Made by a program: the position numbers and the translations under genes
Assembly: GCA_027924585.1 (NCBI GenBank)
Contig: BSBM01000001.1
Span: 55,632,501 to 55,696,500, forward strand
DNA length: 64,000 bases
Reading direction: 5' to 3'
DNA from: Larix kaempferi
Lineage: Eukaryota > Streptophyta > Pinopsida > Pinales > Pinaceae
Notes under the pieces: generated by a model
Databases searched by the model: none
What the model saw: only the letters and a program-made list of their open reading frames with translations
What the model was told of the DNA's origin: nothing
Shown: in pieces, positions 11,451-22,429 of the stretch
How positions within the stretch are numbered: the stretch's first letter is position 1
Layout: each line of letters starts with the position of its first letter

Positions 11451-11650
11451 TCACTGCTGCAGGATCATGAAAATGTAACTGTAGATGTTGTTGTGGTTGT
11501 AATTGGATCACAGACAGCGAAGGAATCAGAACTGCTACTGCTGAATCATGGAGAATGTGACTACTGTTGTGGCTGTAACTGCTATCACTGCTGCAGGATC
11601 ATAAAAATGTAACTGTATATGTTGCTGCAGTTGTAATTGGATCATGAGAA
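11451..11650. repeat. Direct repeat of a ~65-bp GCTG-rich unit
   Basis: Copies start at 11451 and 11585 (tcactgctgcaggatcat, then a 'tgtaattggatca' end), period 134. They are surrounded by further degenerate ctgctg/gttgtggctg runs from about 11420. Confidence 0.75.
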
Positions 11651-11739
11651 ATGTTGAAGGTGGAAAGTGGAACTGTGGTACTCTCATATGCTACTATAGC
11701 TGCTGAGGGAGTCATGAAAAAGTGTATAGTCTTCACCCG

Positions 11740-12060
11740 CTACAAAGCCTGATGGTACAATTCTAGTCATGTGAATAAATATGTTGATGTCGAGCATGAA
11801 AAGAATTCATTGGATTACCAGCCATTGATGAATGTCGTTAACCAATGCGAGGAAAACTCACCATTGATGTCAATGAGTGCCAAGATACCTGAGTACATCT
11901 TGCAAAGTGCGAATAGATGTCTTGATGTCGAGCCACCTGCAAGATATGTCGATCAAGGGACATTGATGTATTCCCATGATTGTCATCGAGAGAACTTGCC
12001 ATTAAGGCATGCAAGCCTCCAGGTACTCAAAAATGAACTCTAGTCTATATCCCAGATAAG
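11740..12060 (-). other. Module shared with the gag-protease element near 56580
   Basis: This segment is similar in the same orientation to 56580-56860: shared phrases are 'gtgaataaat', 'cattgatgaatgtcgttaac' (counterpart 'cattgatgtatatcgttaac'), 'acattgatgtattccca' and 'gccatt'. A 90-codon open frame on the plus strand (11771-12043) crosses it, but the homologous copy has no matching open frame, so I treat it as non-coding retrotransposon sequence. Both hosts are minus-strand LTR elements and the module lies upstream of the 3' LTR in each. Confidence 0.6.
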
Positions 12061-15000
12061 GTGCTGAGGTCAATGGGGCAGGACTTGTTGAAAGGTGAGC
12101 CTTAAGGAATCCCACATCAGTCAATGTGAGTTTTTACAAAAAGATTGGTAGGACTATAGGAAAGATATTAGTAGTAGTAGTGTTTATGGCAAGGAAATGT
12201 AATTATGGAAAGGGAACTGGATGTTTTTATTCAAAAGGCAAAAAGAGACCGAAAAAGAAGGAAATTATGTATGCAACTCAGAAAAGATAGGTATGTGTGA
12301 AGTCATGACTGATAAGGCAGTGGAAAGTGGACTTCAATATGGATGACTAATGTGCTTTGAAGGAGATATGTGGGTAAACATTCATGACACAAATGGGTTT
12401 ATGAAAGGTCTCTGTGTAACAACAAACGTCATGATGTTTATGATGAGTAACAGCTCCTTCAAGTTGTCTTATCAAAGCACGTTTCTCAACAAAAAAATAT
12501 TGTGATTCTTGAAAAATCACTTCAGCGGCAAAAATGCGATTGTCTTCAAACCTGAGAAAAACTTAGTACTAATCCTGCATGAAATTCGTGAGAAGTTCGA
12601 AAGACATAACATGCAGAAAGAAATATGAATGCAGCAAATCAGAGTTCAAAAAGAAAACGCATTTTTATACCTGTTGCCATTGTGCACTTGTTTCGCCGTT
12701 GACTATTGTAGCGGGAACACCCAGCTGGAACAGACTTCCACATAGAGATGATTAATATGCGAGTAAAGAAGTCATGACCCAACAATGGTGTTTTTGCGAA
12801 TGTGTTGTTGTGTAGCAACAAACATCATGATGCAAAAAGTCTCTCTGCTATTTTTCCTTTTGATTGTAGTCAAAGTGTCTTGAAGAAAACAGATTAGCGT
12901 TAAGCATAAAAAAAAACATGCGTTGTGTTGTTCTCACGAATGTAAAAAGTCCATTTGCAATTTTTGTAATTTTATAATGTTTAAATTTTTATTTTTATAT
13001 ATTTTTTTTTCTTTCTTTTCATGGTTTTATAATTTTTATTGTTTTTGTTTTATTTTTACATCACGCAAATAAAAATGGCAAAAATACTCAGCATTTTATC
13101 TGATTTGCGTTCCTGGGCATTCAGCATTATTGTCTCGGCTCTTTAACAACCATCCAAAATTTGAAAATTTTAATAGTTGTAACAACCAACTGCAGTTGCA
13201 ACACCCATTAGATCCTACATAAACCATTGTTAACATAAATACATGCATACATGTCCCGTGTATCGATCTGCTTGCACGCCTGATCCTCATCAACTTGTTG
13301 CATTAATTCCAAATGTTTTCTTGCATGATCAGACCTGTACATCATCAAACATATTGAAACTTGGGAGCATAGAATTCTCTGCAACAAATAGCAACCTGGA
13401 ATTAAACACCAATGTCGATCCTGAATAGAAATACTTGCTCCTTGCAACAACAAAAAAAACATCGATCATAGATGCCAAGAGTATAAATATGTCATGAAAA
13501 TTTTATTGTTTCTGCCCTCCAAATTGTTCATTCTGCAACCAAAAGTTGACACAGGAATAATGGAATTTCCGAATGACTGCTCCACTCCATAATAGATGAT
13601 TACATAAATTTCTCTGAGGAGAATTAGAAATCGAACCCCCAACTTGTGATTTGTAACAGCTGTGTTCAGCTATAACTGCTAACAAATTTGATAATGTGAA
13701 ACACAGCCGTAACTGTAGATCTCGAAATTACTTGTTTAGAGATCCGGCTATATATCTCAAACCGTTGCTTTGTTTGGCGATTTCCTTGCAACTCAAGTAA
13801 CTAAGGCCGTTGCGCACAAAACCCATGTTCCAGATTTTCAAGATTCGTTTCCAGCTGGCCGTAATTTGAGACGTGAATCAAGGTGTTCTTATGTGGCATG
13901 CATGTTTGGTTAATGTCATTTTGATCATGCACTAGAGGCTTCCATCAATGCTGCTACTGCTAATAAACCATCATCATAAATATAGTGGAGAAATCAACGC
14001 CTTCTCCCCACAAAACATTTGTTGTAGGTTATTCGATTCCCTTCCATTTTGATGAAGCTACAACCAACTCACTTAACTACCCAGGTCTAGTAATGATTGA
14101 TTTTCTTGTTGTGTGTCTTTCTCCATGATTGACATTTTTCTACAACTATCAACGAGATGAGCGTGTCACCATTTGGTCGAGATGCTTTCCGAGCTAGCCG
14201 AGAGAGCTAATTGTTCCATTTCTTTATTCCAGAGAAGGAAAGATCAGAGGCATGCAATCTTGAAGCTTGGGAGTCGAGTGATAAAATTATTTCATGTCGC
14301 CGTGTTTTGTTTGCAGGTTTAGGTATAAATTTAGGCGTTTCATTCAACCTCCAATTTCTTTTATTAAGAGTATGCCACTAACAGTTCCTATGTGCAGGTC
14401 AAAGGAAAAAATGAAGAGCCATAACAGACCGAAGGATAAATGCACCGCTAGGTTTAAATTGAGGTTTGAAGGATACAGGCAAGTCAAGGCTACTCTAACA
14501 AAAAAATAAACCAAACCGAAATAGAGTTCGAGTGGCTGAAACAGTCAGATAAAGTCGCACGCAAATGGATGAGAAGCTTATAGGCGTGGCATTGTTTCAG
14601 CTGTTGTTTCGGTGTTGTTCCAGCTTGGAGTTGCAGCTATTAAAATTTCATTTTTTTTATTTTATTTTTAGCAAATGGAGATCAATGATTTGCAAAATAA
14701 GGATAAAATCGATTAGGTATGTTGCAAACATTAATTATTCATTCCTGAAAACATTAGAAAACATCATATTTTCTGATCCTCAGATCGCACGAAGTGCAGA
14801 GGAGAGCATACTTATTGAAAACTAAAAACTGAAAATAAAATCCTACCTACACTACACTAATTAAAATTCAGAAAGCAGTTACGTGTAGTTAAATATCCAA
14901 TGTAGCCATTCACGTAACAACAACAAAAATATGTTCAATGTTAATTCTGCAAATAAAAAATGAGGATAAACATAAATGTGTGAAATTAGTTGCTGTGACT

Positions 15001-15445
15001 GTGAATTAACTAGAAGAAAAGAAAAACTAAATTGTTCTAACCTCATATTTGCTTGAAACCATCGTTCGATAGGGCTTTCATAGGCATAGTTGTCCTCACT
15101 CAGATCTTGTTGCAACTCCTCGTTATCCTCCTCGATCTCCCACTCACATAATTGTTCGTCATCTAATGTTCAGAATTCTTTGCATGTTAATTCTTCATTT
15201 GTTTCTGGAGGAGTAATTAAGCTCTCGGCTGCTTTCAAGATCTCCTCTTCATGAGAAGAAGAGATTCCTACTTTTGCAAGGATCTGAGTGAGTTGTTCCA
15301 AGCTTAAACTCATTGTTAAATCATTTTGAAAAAGGGATTCTTACAGCACCCAAATCTAAATGAAAAAAAGAAAAAGAAAATAAAAACACTCCAGAAAAGA
15401 AACACTCTGTACAAAAAAACATTACTCTTCACAGCTGCAAAAAAC
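12061..15445. other. LARD internal region without recognisable genes
   Basis: No domain is recognised on either strand. It is AT-rich with a T-rich patch at about 12960-13060. On the minus strand this is the 5' internal part of the element, where gag would normally be. Confidence 0.6.
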
Positions 15446-15563
15446 ACACTTGCAGGAATTGAAATTTACACTACCACACTTGCAGGAATTGAAATCTACA
15501 CTACCACACTTGCAGGAATTGAAATTTACACTACCACACTTGCAGGAATTGAAATCTACACTT
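15446..15563. repeat. 30-bp tandem repeat (about 3.9 copies)
   Basis: Units start at 15446, 15476, 15506 and 15536 with the form acacttgcaggaattgaaat plus ten bases, alternating only ttt/tct in the middle. Since 30 is a multiple of three, repeat-peptide open frames appear; they are artefacts. Confidence 0.95.
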
Positions 15564-15578
15564 CAATCCATTGTGCTT

Positions 15579-15595
15579 CCCCGGCAACGGCACCA
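15579..15595 (-). promoter_or_regulatory. LARD primer-binding site (tRNA-Asp)
   Basis: On the minus strand this reads TGGTGCCGTTGCCGGGG, the complement of the 3' end of plant tRNA-Asp with one change (usually TGGCGCC). It lies three bases inside the 5' LTR and sets the element's orientation. Confidence 0.85.
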
Positions 15596-15598
15596 AAA

Positions 15599-16604
15599 TG
15601 TTAGGTTGAAATATTGTCGTTTAATTCCGTTCTAGTATTCTCCCAACCATTTAATTTGTCAATCCGAGGTTCATAGGCTTACGAAGCACATGCAAAGTAT
15701 ATGCAGGACTGAAGTGAAATTAATCTAGTCTAACCCCCCTTGCTAATGGCTAATTGCTAATATAATCCCCCCTTAAGTTGAAACACACAATTGCTAATCT
15801 AACGCTGGAAGCTGAAACACACTACTGAAAGTAAATTGCATAAAAGAAAGACAACATATGAAGAGAAACAAGAAAACACATGTGAGCTCACATTAACAAT
15901 AAAGAAAACTTAATTTACATCACAAGAATCAATGGCAAATCATGAGAGCATCAAAACTAAGATTATGAACAAAAGCTGAGAATCCCCTTCTCCATATTAC
16001 AAAACCAAAACTAACTTCTACAATGTGAGACTAATCTCCTCCTAATCTATGATTAACCTACATATCCCAAAATGAAGAGAGAGAACTCTCTTTTATACAT
16101 GAATTTCTTTGAGAAGGAGATAACCATCTCATAATGATAGATCCACTATTCTCCCAACCACTCTCAACTAATTTCTTATTATTACAAAATATCATCCATT
16201 CAAATCTTCCACATGTCTCTCACAAATTCTCCACATGTTTCTCATACATCCTAAATAAGATATGCCAACCAAATCTCCATGATCTTCTCCTTGGAATATT
16301 CTTTGAATAACTATCTCCATGAAGTGGAGGAGATATTCGAGGAGTCTTTCCTTGAATTGATCCTTCCATATTCCTACACATTACAAAGCTCATCCATACT
16401 TGAGATATTAGTGAAAAACATGTTATTTTCCAATATTTAATCATAAATTCACTTATAATACTAAAATGAATAAAGTGGAAAATAATAAGATGAAACTCAA
16501 GTATATGTATGGAAATGGTATGATGAAAGGTTATTGGGACGATGAAATGTGAAGAATAGCGAAAAGTAAAGTGGATGAAAATAGGACATTTCTGAGTCCC
16601 AACA
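15599..16604 (-). repeat. LARD 5' LTR (minus orientation)
   Basis: 1006 bp, the same length as the left LTR, starting TGTTAGGTTGAAA and ending CCCAACA on the plus strand. It is adjacent to the primer site. Confidence 0.95.
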
Positions 16605-17073
16605 AAGGACAGTTAATCTAGGAAGCAAAGATAAAGAGGGAGCACACTCCAGTAGTTCCTACAAGGAAGAAAAGATTGATAGGGAGTCCACCCTACAAAC
16701 AAACAAAGATAAGTATTTGAATTGTCATTCTTGTATTGTTCAGTGATGTATATACTTATCTAGAATGAAACCTCTTTGCTGACATGTTGGGAGTAGTGAA
16801 AACTCTTAGCAATGTTCTGGTAGAAATGGTAGGCATCTAGAAAGTTATAGAATATGGATAAATCTTGTATTGAAGCATTGGCTAAGATAATTGCATGACT
16901 GTATGACATATTTTTTTATGCATAATATTTTGTTATGAAAACTATGAGAAGTTTCTAATCATGTAATTGAATTTGACTTGTAGGAAAGATCGTGTACAAT
17001 CACCTACAAAAGAAGGACTACAACATTTGTTCAGCAACAAAGCTATCTATTGAAGAATCTAAAGTTCCCAGGA
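16605..17073 (+). other. Copia-1 non-coding block upstream of RT (shared with Copia-2)
   Basis: Where integrase should lie there is an open-frame-free block. It matches the reverse complement of 43926-44345 in Copia-2: 'caaacaaacaaag', 'agtatttgaattgtcat', 'gaaacctctttgctRacat', 'gggagtagtg', 'ggcatctagaaagtta' and the end 'tttgacttgtag'. The 3' end resembles a splice acceptor (ttgtag), so an intron is possible, but neither copy has a GT at the expected donor (gataagt and gacaagt). It may instead be a deletion scar inherited by a non-autonomous lineage. Confidence 0.7.
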
Positions 17074-18592
17074 TTAGGGATGCAGTAATGGAAGAATGCC
17101 ATGATCGAGGAATATCAGTCGATCATGAAGAATGATGTTTGGGATGCGGTCCCAAGACTTGGAGGGAAGTTTGTTGTGACTTCCAAGTGGATCTATAAGA
17201 TCAAGCATGCTGCAGATGGTAGCATAGAGAAATACAAAGCGACGTTTATAGCTCGTGGCTTCTCCCAGAAAGAAGGATTGATTATGAAGATACTTTTGCA
17301 CCTGTAGTTAGATACACTTCCATCAGAACAGTACTTGCTCTGACTGCAGTGGTAAAGTGGAAGATACACCAGTTGGATGTCAAGACAACTTTCTTGAATG
17401 GTGTAGTCGAAGAGTAAGTGTATGTGGAGCAGCCACTCAGTTTTGAGACACATGACAGGGATTCATATGTGTATGGGTTGAATAAAGCCTTGTATGGCTT
17501 GAAGCAAGCTCCTAGGACTTGGTATGGTAGGATAGATAGCTTTCTATCCAGCTTGGGCTTTACCAAGAGTAAAGCAGATTCCAACCTTTACTACAAGGTT
17601 GAGGAAGGCAATCCAATGATACTCTTATTGTATGTGGATGACCTGTTTGTTACAGGTGAGGATTGATTAATTGTCGACATGAAGAGGAATCTTGTTGCTG
17701 AGTTCGAGATGTAGTAATTTGGGATGATGCACTACTTTCTAGGAATGGAGGTGTGGCAGTGTGCAGATGGAATATTCCTTGGACAAGGGAAGTATGCAGT
17801 AGAGATCCTAAAGAGGTTTGGGATGATGGACTGTAATTCCATGGCCACACTTATGGCATCGAATATGAAGCTCTTGTGTGATGCTTCATCTAATCCAGTT
17901 GATGTCACGATGTATCGTTAGATGATTGGGTCCTTGATGTACCTCACGAATACGAGACCAGATATTTGCTTTGCGGTGAACACATTGAGCCAGTTCCTAA
18001 CGGATCTGAGAAGTGTTCACCTGGTTGTTGTAATGTATATTCTGAGGTACCTGAAGGGTACAGTTGATTATGGTCTCAAGTATGATGCGAATCAAAGTTT
18101 TACCTCCAGGTTTATGTTGATTCGGACGTGGTAGGCAGTGCTGCAGATAGGAAGAGCACTTTTGGGTGCTGCTTTAGTATGGGATCATGTGTGATCTCTT
18201 GGTTTAGCGGGAAGAAGTACTATGTAGCACTGAGTATAGCCGAATCAAGGTATGTTGTAGCTTGTTCAGCTAGTTGTGAGGCAGTATGGCTGAGGAAGCT
18301 AGTGTCTGAGCTATTTAATCTCCCGTTGGATGCTACTAGTATCTTTTGTGACACCCAGAGTTGTGTCAAGCTGTCTGAAAACCCAATGTTCCATGACAGG
18401 TCGAAGCACATTGAGATCAAATATAACTATATCAGGGATATAGAGCAGAGAGGAGCAGTGAAGTTCATGTTTGTTGCGATGGATGAGCAAGTTGCAGATG
18501 TGTTGATGAAACCACTAGCCAGAGTGAAGTTTGAATACTTTAGAGAGAGGTTTGGTGTTCTTTATATTGATGACACTTCGAGGAAGAAGTGA
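17074..18592 (+). pseudogene. Copia-1 reverse transcriptase-RNase H remnant
   Basis: C-terminal half of a Ty1/copia polyprotein. The RT start (KWIYKIKHAADGSIEKYKA, 17190-17240) is followed by YGLKQAPRTWY near 17490 and the catalytic LLLYVDDLFVTG near 17625. Then come GSLMYLTNTRPDI near 17930, the RNase H segment with KSTFGCCFSMGSCVISW near 18150, and the family-typical end DVLMKPLARVKFEYF near 18500. Frameshifts occur near 17095, 17270 and 18115. In-frame stops occur after VVEE (17415), after TGED (17665), around 17714 and at 17919. It is dead. The sequence is close to the Copia-2 protein at 41830-43925, so the two are related families. Confidence 0.92.
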
Positions 18593-18609
18593 TGGACACA
18601 TTTGCAGGA

Positions 18610-19470
18610 GCCATTCCAAGAATAGTGAGAGGAGGATCCTTCCCATGGCTGTGGATATAAGGGCTTTGTGATGAGCATCAAGACGATGCTCCAGTTACTA
18701 TTATGTATATGCATCATGTTGGATGCTTGATATGATCAATTGGATCATATACTTGTGTATGCATCATGTTGGATGCTTGGTATGATCAGGTGGATCATGT
18801 ATGATGATATGTATCAGGTAGACACTTGGTATGCATTAGGTGGATGCATTGTATGATTAGGATGATCATGGATGACGAGCTTCAAGATGTTGTTCCAGAT
18901 GATATGCATCAGGATGATGCTATGATGATGATCAGTATGATCATATGTGATGATATGTATCAGGTGGATACATTGCATAATCAGTTGGATTATGTGTGAT
19001 GAGTTCCGAAGACACAGATGCACATGGGCCATTCTCACATGGTGGTAGGTGTGTCCTCCCATGGTGCAGATATAAGGGATGGGGCCATTCCGACATGGTT
19101 GAAGTGTGTCTTCCCATGGTTGTTGATATAAGTGTTGTGCCACTCGAGCATTGTTGAAGTGTGTCTTCCCATGGCTGCGATATAAGTGTTGTGCCATTCG
19201 AGCATGGTTGAAGTGTGTCTTCCCATGGCTGTGATATAAGTGTTGTACCATTCGAGCATGGTTGAAGTGTTTCTTTCCATGGCTGCGATATAAGTGCTTT
19301 TCCATTCCTAGCATGGTTGAAGTGTGTCTTCCCATGGCTATGGATATAAGTGCGATACCATTCTCACATGGTTGAAGTGTGTCTTCCCATGGCATAGATA
19401 TAAGTGCTAAGCCTTTCACGGATGGTTGAAGTGTGTCTTCCCATGCCGGTGAATGTAAGTGCTGTGTGAT
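18610..19470 (+). repeat. Tandem array in the Copia-1 3' untranslated region
   Basis: From about 19029 there are eight copies of a 54-60-bp unit (core 'ttgaagtgtgtcttcccatgg'), with a lone diverged unit at 18610-18670. Between them are degenerate 'atgatcaggtggatcat' and 'gtatcaggtgga' repeats. The array lies between the RNase H stop and the polypurine tract. A 220-codon open frame on the minus strand here (18814-19476) is a product of the repeat. Confidence 0.9.
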
Positions 19471-19886
19471 GTGCATCTGAGTTGTGCTTCATGAACGATG
19501 TTAATATCAGTATGATCATGAGTATCAGGATGATACTCTGTGGCTGTGGACAGGTTGTGTAGTGGAATGTAAAAGGTCCTGGGAGATCCGATAGGTTGAG
19601 CTGTGTGCTCATAATCAGTCGTGGGATGCTCTTGCGAGGTTTTGTTGACACACATAATAAGTCCTGAGGATTCCACAGTATGGCCAGTGATGATGAAGAC
19701 CTACAGGTGGTGGGCCTACATCCACCATCAAAAAGGGATGACTCTGTAGAACTTCCTATGACGAGTAGTTCAAAGATTGATTGAGATAGCAACAGTAGTG
19801 ATGATGACAATGACAATGATCCAGTGATGATGATCTAGAGAAAAAGACTTGTTCTAGTAGATCTGTGTCGAGAAATAACTTCCTAG

Positions 19887-19897
19887 TTAAGAGGGAG
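19887..19897 (+). promoter_or_regulatory. Copia-1 polypurine tract
   Basis: taagagggag directly before the 3' LTR start TGTTGATG at 19898; it primes plus-strand synthesis in copia elements. Confidence 0.85.
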
Positions 19898-20186
19898 TGT
19901 TGATGTAATTGTAACTTCAGAATGTATTTCACCTATGTATATTGTACTCCTATAGAGATGGTATTATTCCTCTATACAAAAGTGTCGTCATTTATATTGT
20001 AAGTGTCGTAACTTATACTTGATGGGTTATTAGACCACCTTGATGGGGTCGTCCCTCTATAAGTCATGTGGGTTAAAGGGTTATTAGACCACCCTATTGG
20101 GGGCCGGCCTTGTCAGGATTATGTTATGTGGCTAAGTTGAGGCCGACCTTGTAATGTTATTAGGCAAGTCAAGTCAAGTATAAATA
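19898..20186 (+). repeat. Copia-1 3' LTR, truncated
   Basis: Matches the first ~290 bp of 6098-6696, then breaks off within the TATA region (gtataaata). Unrelated P450-intron sequence follows. The R/U5 part is missing. Confidence 0.92.
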
Positions 20187-20964
20187 TGAGGTACCCCTAT
20201 TTTGGGGACGCCTAGAGAGCAGTTTGGTAGGAGCCTACCAGTTTTGTACAAGTGGCATTAAAGTAAGTAATATTAAATGGTAATATTAAATCCTTAAAGT
20301 AAAAGTTACATTCTCTTAAATTTTTAACATTACCATTATTTTTTCAGGATGTTTGAGAGTGGATCCAACCTCATTGGACTTCATATGCAAAAAATAGAAT
20401 TTTAGATCCCATTCAGAATCCAACAAACTCAACAATTTTCAAGATTTCAAGATTGCATAGTTTCACTAAATTCTATCAGGCATGAGGGTATGGGATTGGA
20501 ATTAAAGCTCTCTATGTACCTTCACTTTGGTGGTGCTTATTGTTGAACTCCTCTTTCATTACATCAACAACAAAACTATAGGGTGTTGACTAATGTCCTT
20601 GGAAGACCAACTTCGAGATTCAAGGTAGAGGCAAGGGCTAGAGCCTAGAGGAGGGGGCACAAGGTTTTATTGATGAATAGGATCCAATATAGGCAAGGAT
20701 TTTGATATGTAATTATTTGTTGTAGCATGAAGTTTTTTAGACACTATATGCCATTTAGCCTCTTTGTTTGTGTATTTTAGGTTAGATATGGATTGCACTT
20801 GCTATTTTTTTAGTTGTATACACCCTTTCTATATACATGAGAAACTTTGCATATTTATATATAATGGTTTGGATTCATATGAATGCACATGAATATATAT
20901 GTATAGTGAAAATGATTTAAATTTCATATATATTATAATTTATAAATTTATAATTATTAAAATT

Positions 20965-21009
<45 letters not shown>

Positions 21010-21720
21010 CCAACTTACCCAATTCTCTTAAATTTCAAAAAGTGATGTCTGAGTCCCTAACCTGTCTCCATACCAAAGTTTCATGGCAACTTAGGTTTAG
21101 GTTTAAAGCATCAATTGTGTGTTAAAATCTAACTGATAATCTCATGATTTCTACATAATAATTATGAGTTGATAACTGAGACTTTATGAATGGGAAATAT
21201 CATAACTGGTGTGATGCAGAAAGCATTGTAGGACGTGGAGATCAAAAGTGCCCAATTTATTTCTAATTCAAGTATTTGCATTGGTGAACTCACATGAACT
21301 TTTGTAATGAATTTTCATATGCTAATTTGAATTTTTTTGTTTGGTTTAGGCCACTTTATTTCAGAAAAATGGTGTGTGGTTCACATACTTGAGATCCATT
21401 CACTTGGACGAGGACTTTTATGAAAGTCCATATGAATTCAATCCTTGGAGATGGCAAGTCCATGCTTTCCTTCGTAATTTTCAATGTTGTTAATGAATCA
21501 TCAAACAAGTTTGAATTTTCAATTAAGCAATTGTGTTTATCATTTTATGATGGCTAAGTTGACAAGAAGGGAGATCATATACTCAGACATTTCTTTGTTT
21601 TTCATTTTCTTTTATCTTAGGAAAAGGATCCCACTATCAATAGTTGTATTCCATTTGGAGGAGGTCAGAGACTTTGTCAAGGCATTGACATCATGACATA
21701 TATCAAACACATCATCCTAC
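20187..21720 (+). pseudogene. CYP90-like cytochrome P450 3' half, copy B
   Basis: Intron-containing fragment of a P450. After about 980 bp homologous to intron DNA of copy A (34900-35560 and 23090-23395) come three exons. At 21169-21247 is the ExxR helix region (ITETL*MGNIITGVM, the Arg codon now a stop). At 21350-21457 is VWFTYLRSIHLDE...FNPWRWQ. From 21621 is the heme-binding loop PFGGGQRLCQGID with its cysteine. Intron ends are AG at 21349 and 21620. The family's ETLRMGN and FNPWRWQ combination fits plant CYP90 (brassinosteroid hydroxylases, closest in my memory to CYP90D). The membrane anchor and substrate-recognition exons are absent, so it is dead. Confidence 0.8.
20969..21007. repeat. 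(TA)n microsatellite
   Basis: About 19 TA units in the P450 intron. Copy A (23218-23230) and copy C (63655-63662) have only short runs at the same place, so it expanded in copy B. Confidence 0.97.
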
Positions 21721-22429
21721 ATCATGGCATATATCAAACACATAATCCTACATCCCATTTAGACGAAGAATGTGAAGACCATTCTCCCATGACTTCAGCC
21801 GATCCTGTAGGGCAAACCAAAAGAAGCATGCCATGGCACAGTAAGGGTTTGTACTTGCACAAAGATGATAATTACGAATATAATATAAATAAATAGCCAT
21901 CACAAACCCCAAAAAACCCACAAAAGTATGACAAGGAAACCGTTATAAATTTGCGCAGAATACAAAGGACCTACATTGCCATTAGTTTTCACAAACAATT
22001 TGAGTACATGTTTATTAAAGAGAAAATAGATTAGTACAATATCATGAGAAAAGCATTTTTATCACAACCTCTCTCTATATGTGGTAAATCTATGATAATA
22101 ATTGAAGTAAACTTTTTAGTTATAGTTTTCATAACTTAATAATAAGCAACTATAAACAGCTGACTTGACCAGTCAGTTTTGATAACTTATCAAGAAACAA
22201 CTATAAACAGCTTAGTAATAAACCACTATAGACAGCTAGCTTAAAGAATTGACCAGTAAAAGGATATCAATCAAAATTTAAAAGTTAGCTTGAGTCAACA
22301 AAACCTTTATTTCATATGGTCTAACAAATTTAAGATTTTATCTTTCTACCTTTTGGCATTAATATTTATTTTTACCTAACCCAAATTATAATTAAGGTTA
22401 TTTGTGTATATGATCATTTCACATCCGTA
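21721..22429. other. Spacer between inverted P450 copies
   Basis: After the heme exon of copy B a 31-bp direct repeat ('catatatcaaacacat', 21693-21750) occurs, then possible weak similarity to a P450 C-terminus to about 21890. The rest (21900-22429) is AT-rich with three copies of 'aaccactatagacagct'-like phrases (22145-22240). No gene is recognised. Confidence 0.5.

Larger units (their letters stand above)
8860..16604 (-). mobile_element. Coding-free LTR element (LARD type) nested in Copia-1
   Basis: Two 1006-bp LTRs (8860-9865 and 15599-16604) flank 5.7 kb of internal DNA without any gag or pol domain, which is the definition of a large retrotransposon derivative moved in trans by other elements. 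It is oriented on the minus strand: the primer site matching tRNA-Asp lies next to the right LTR (15579-15595) and the polypurine tract next to the left LTR (9866-9880). Flanking 5-mers are aaaga (8855-8859) and aagga (16605-16609), a target duplication with one transition. Equal LTR lengths suggest modest age. The internal region holds several tandem repeats. Confidence 0.9.
6098..20186 (+). mobile_element. Ty1/copia element Copia-1, interrupted by a nested LARD
   Basis: A copia-type retrotransposon with a full 5' LTR (6098-6696), an initiator-Met tRNA primer site (6697-6708), reverse transcriptase and RNase H remnants (17074-18592), a polypurine tract (19887-19897) and a 3' LTR truncated at about 20186. 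The two LTR starts match closely (TGTTGATGTAATTGTAA). Gag, protease and integrase coding is not visible; some was lost before or around the nested element at 8860-16604. The 3' LTR breaks off after 'gtataaata', where P450-related DNA begins, so the element's right end and target duplication are lost. Confidence 0.9.

Noticed and set aside
11771-12043. 90-codon plus-strand frame (MNKYVDVEHEK start)
   Set aside because: The related module at 56580-56860 has no corresponding open frame, so coding is not conserved.
15326-15635. Two overlapping repeat-peptide frames (TTLAGIEIY, LQELKFTLPH)
   Set aside because: Both arise from the same 30-bp repeat, next to the LARD primer site.
18814-19476. 220-codon open frame on the minus strand, the longest outside retroelement proteins
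   Set aside because: It runs through a tandem array of 54-60-bp units; the protein is a repeat of GRHTSTM/ARMAQHLY-type units and lies antisense in the Copia-1 3' untranslated region.
21693-21896. Frame after the heme exon considered as the P450 C-terminus
   Set aside because: Only a weak resemblance (DHSPMT, KRSMP); kept as a note in the spacer entry rather than called as an exon.
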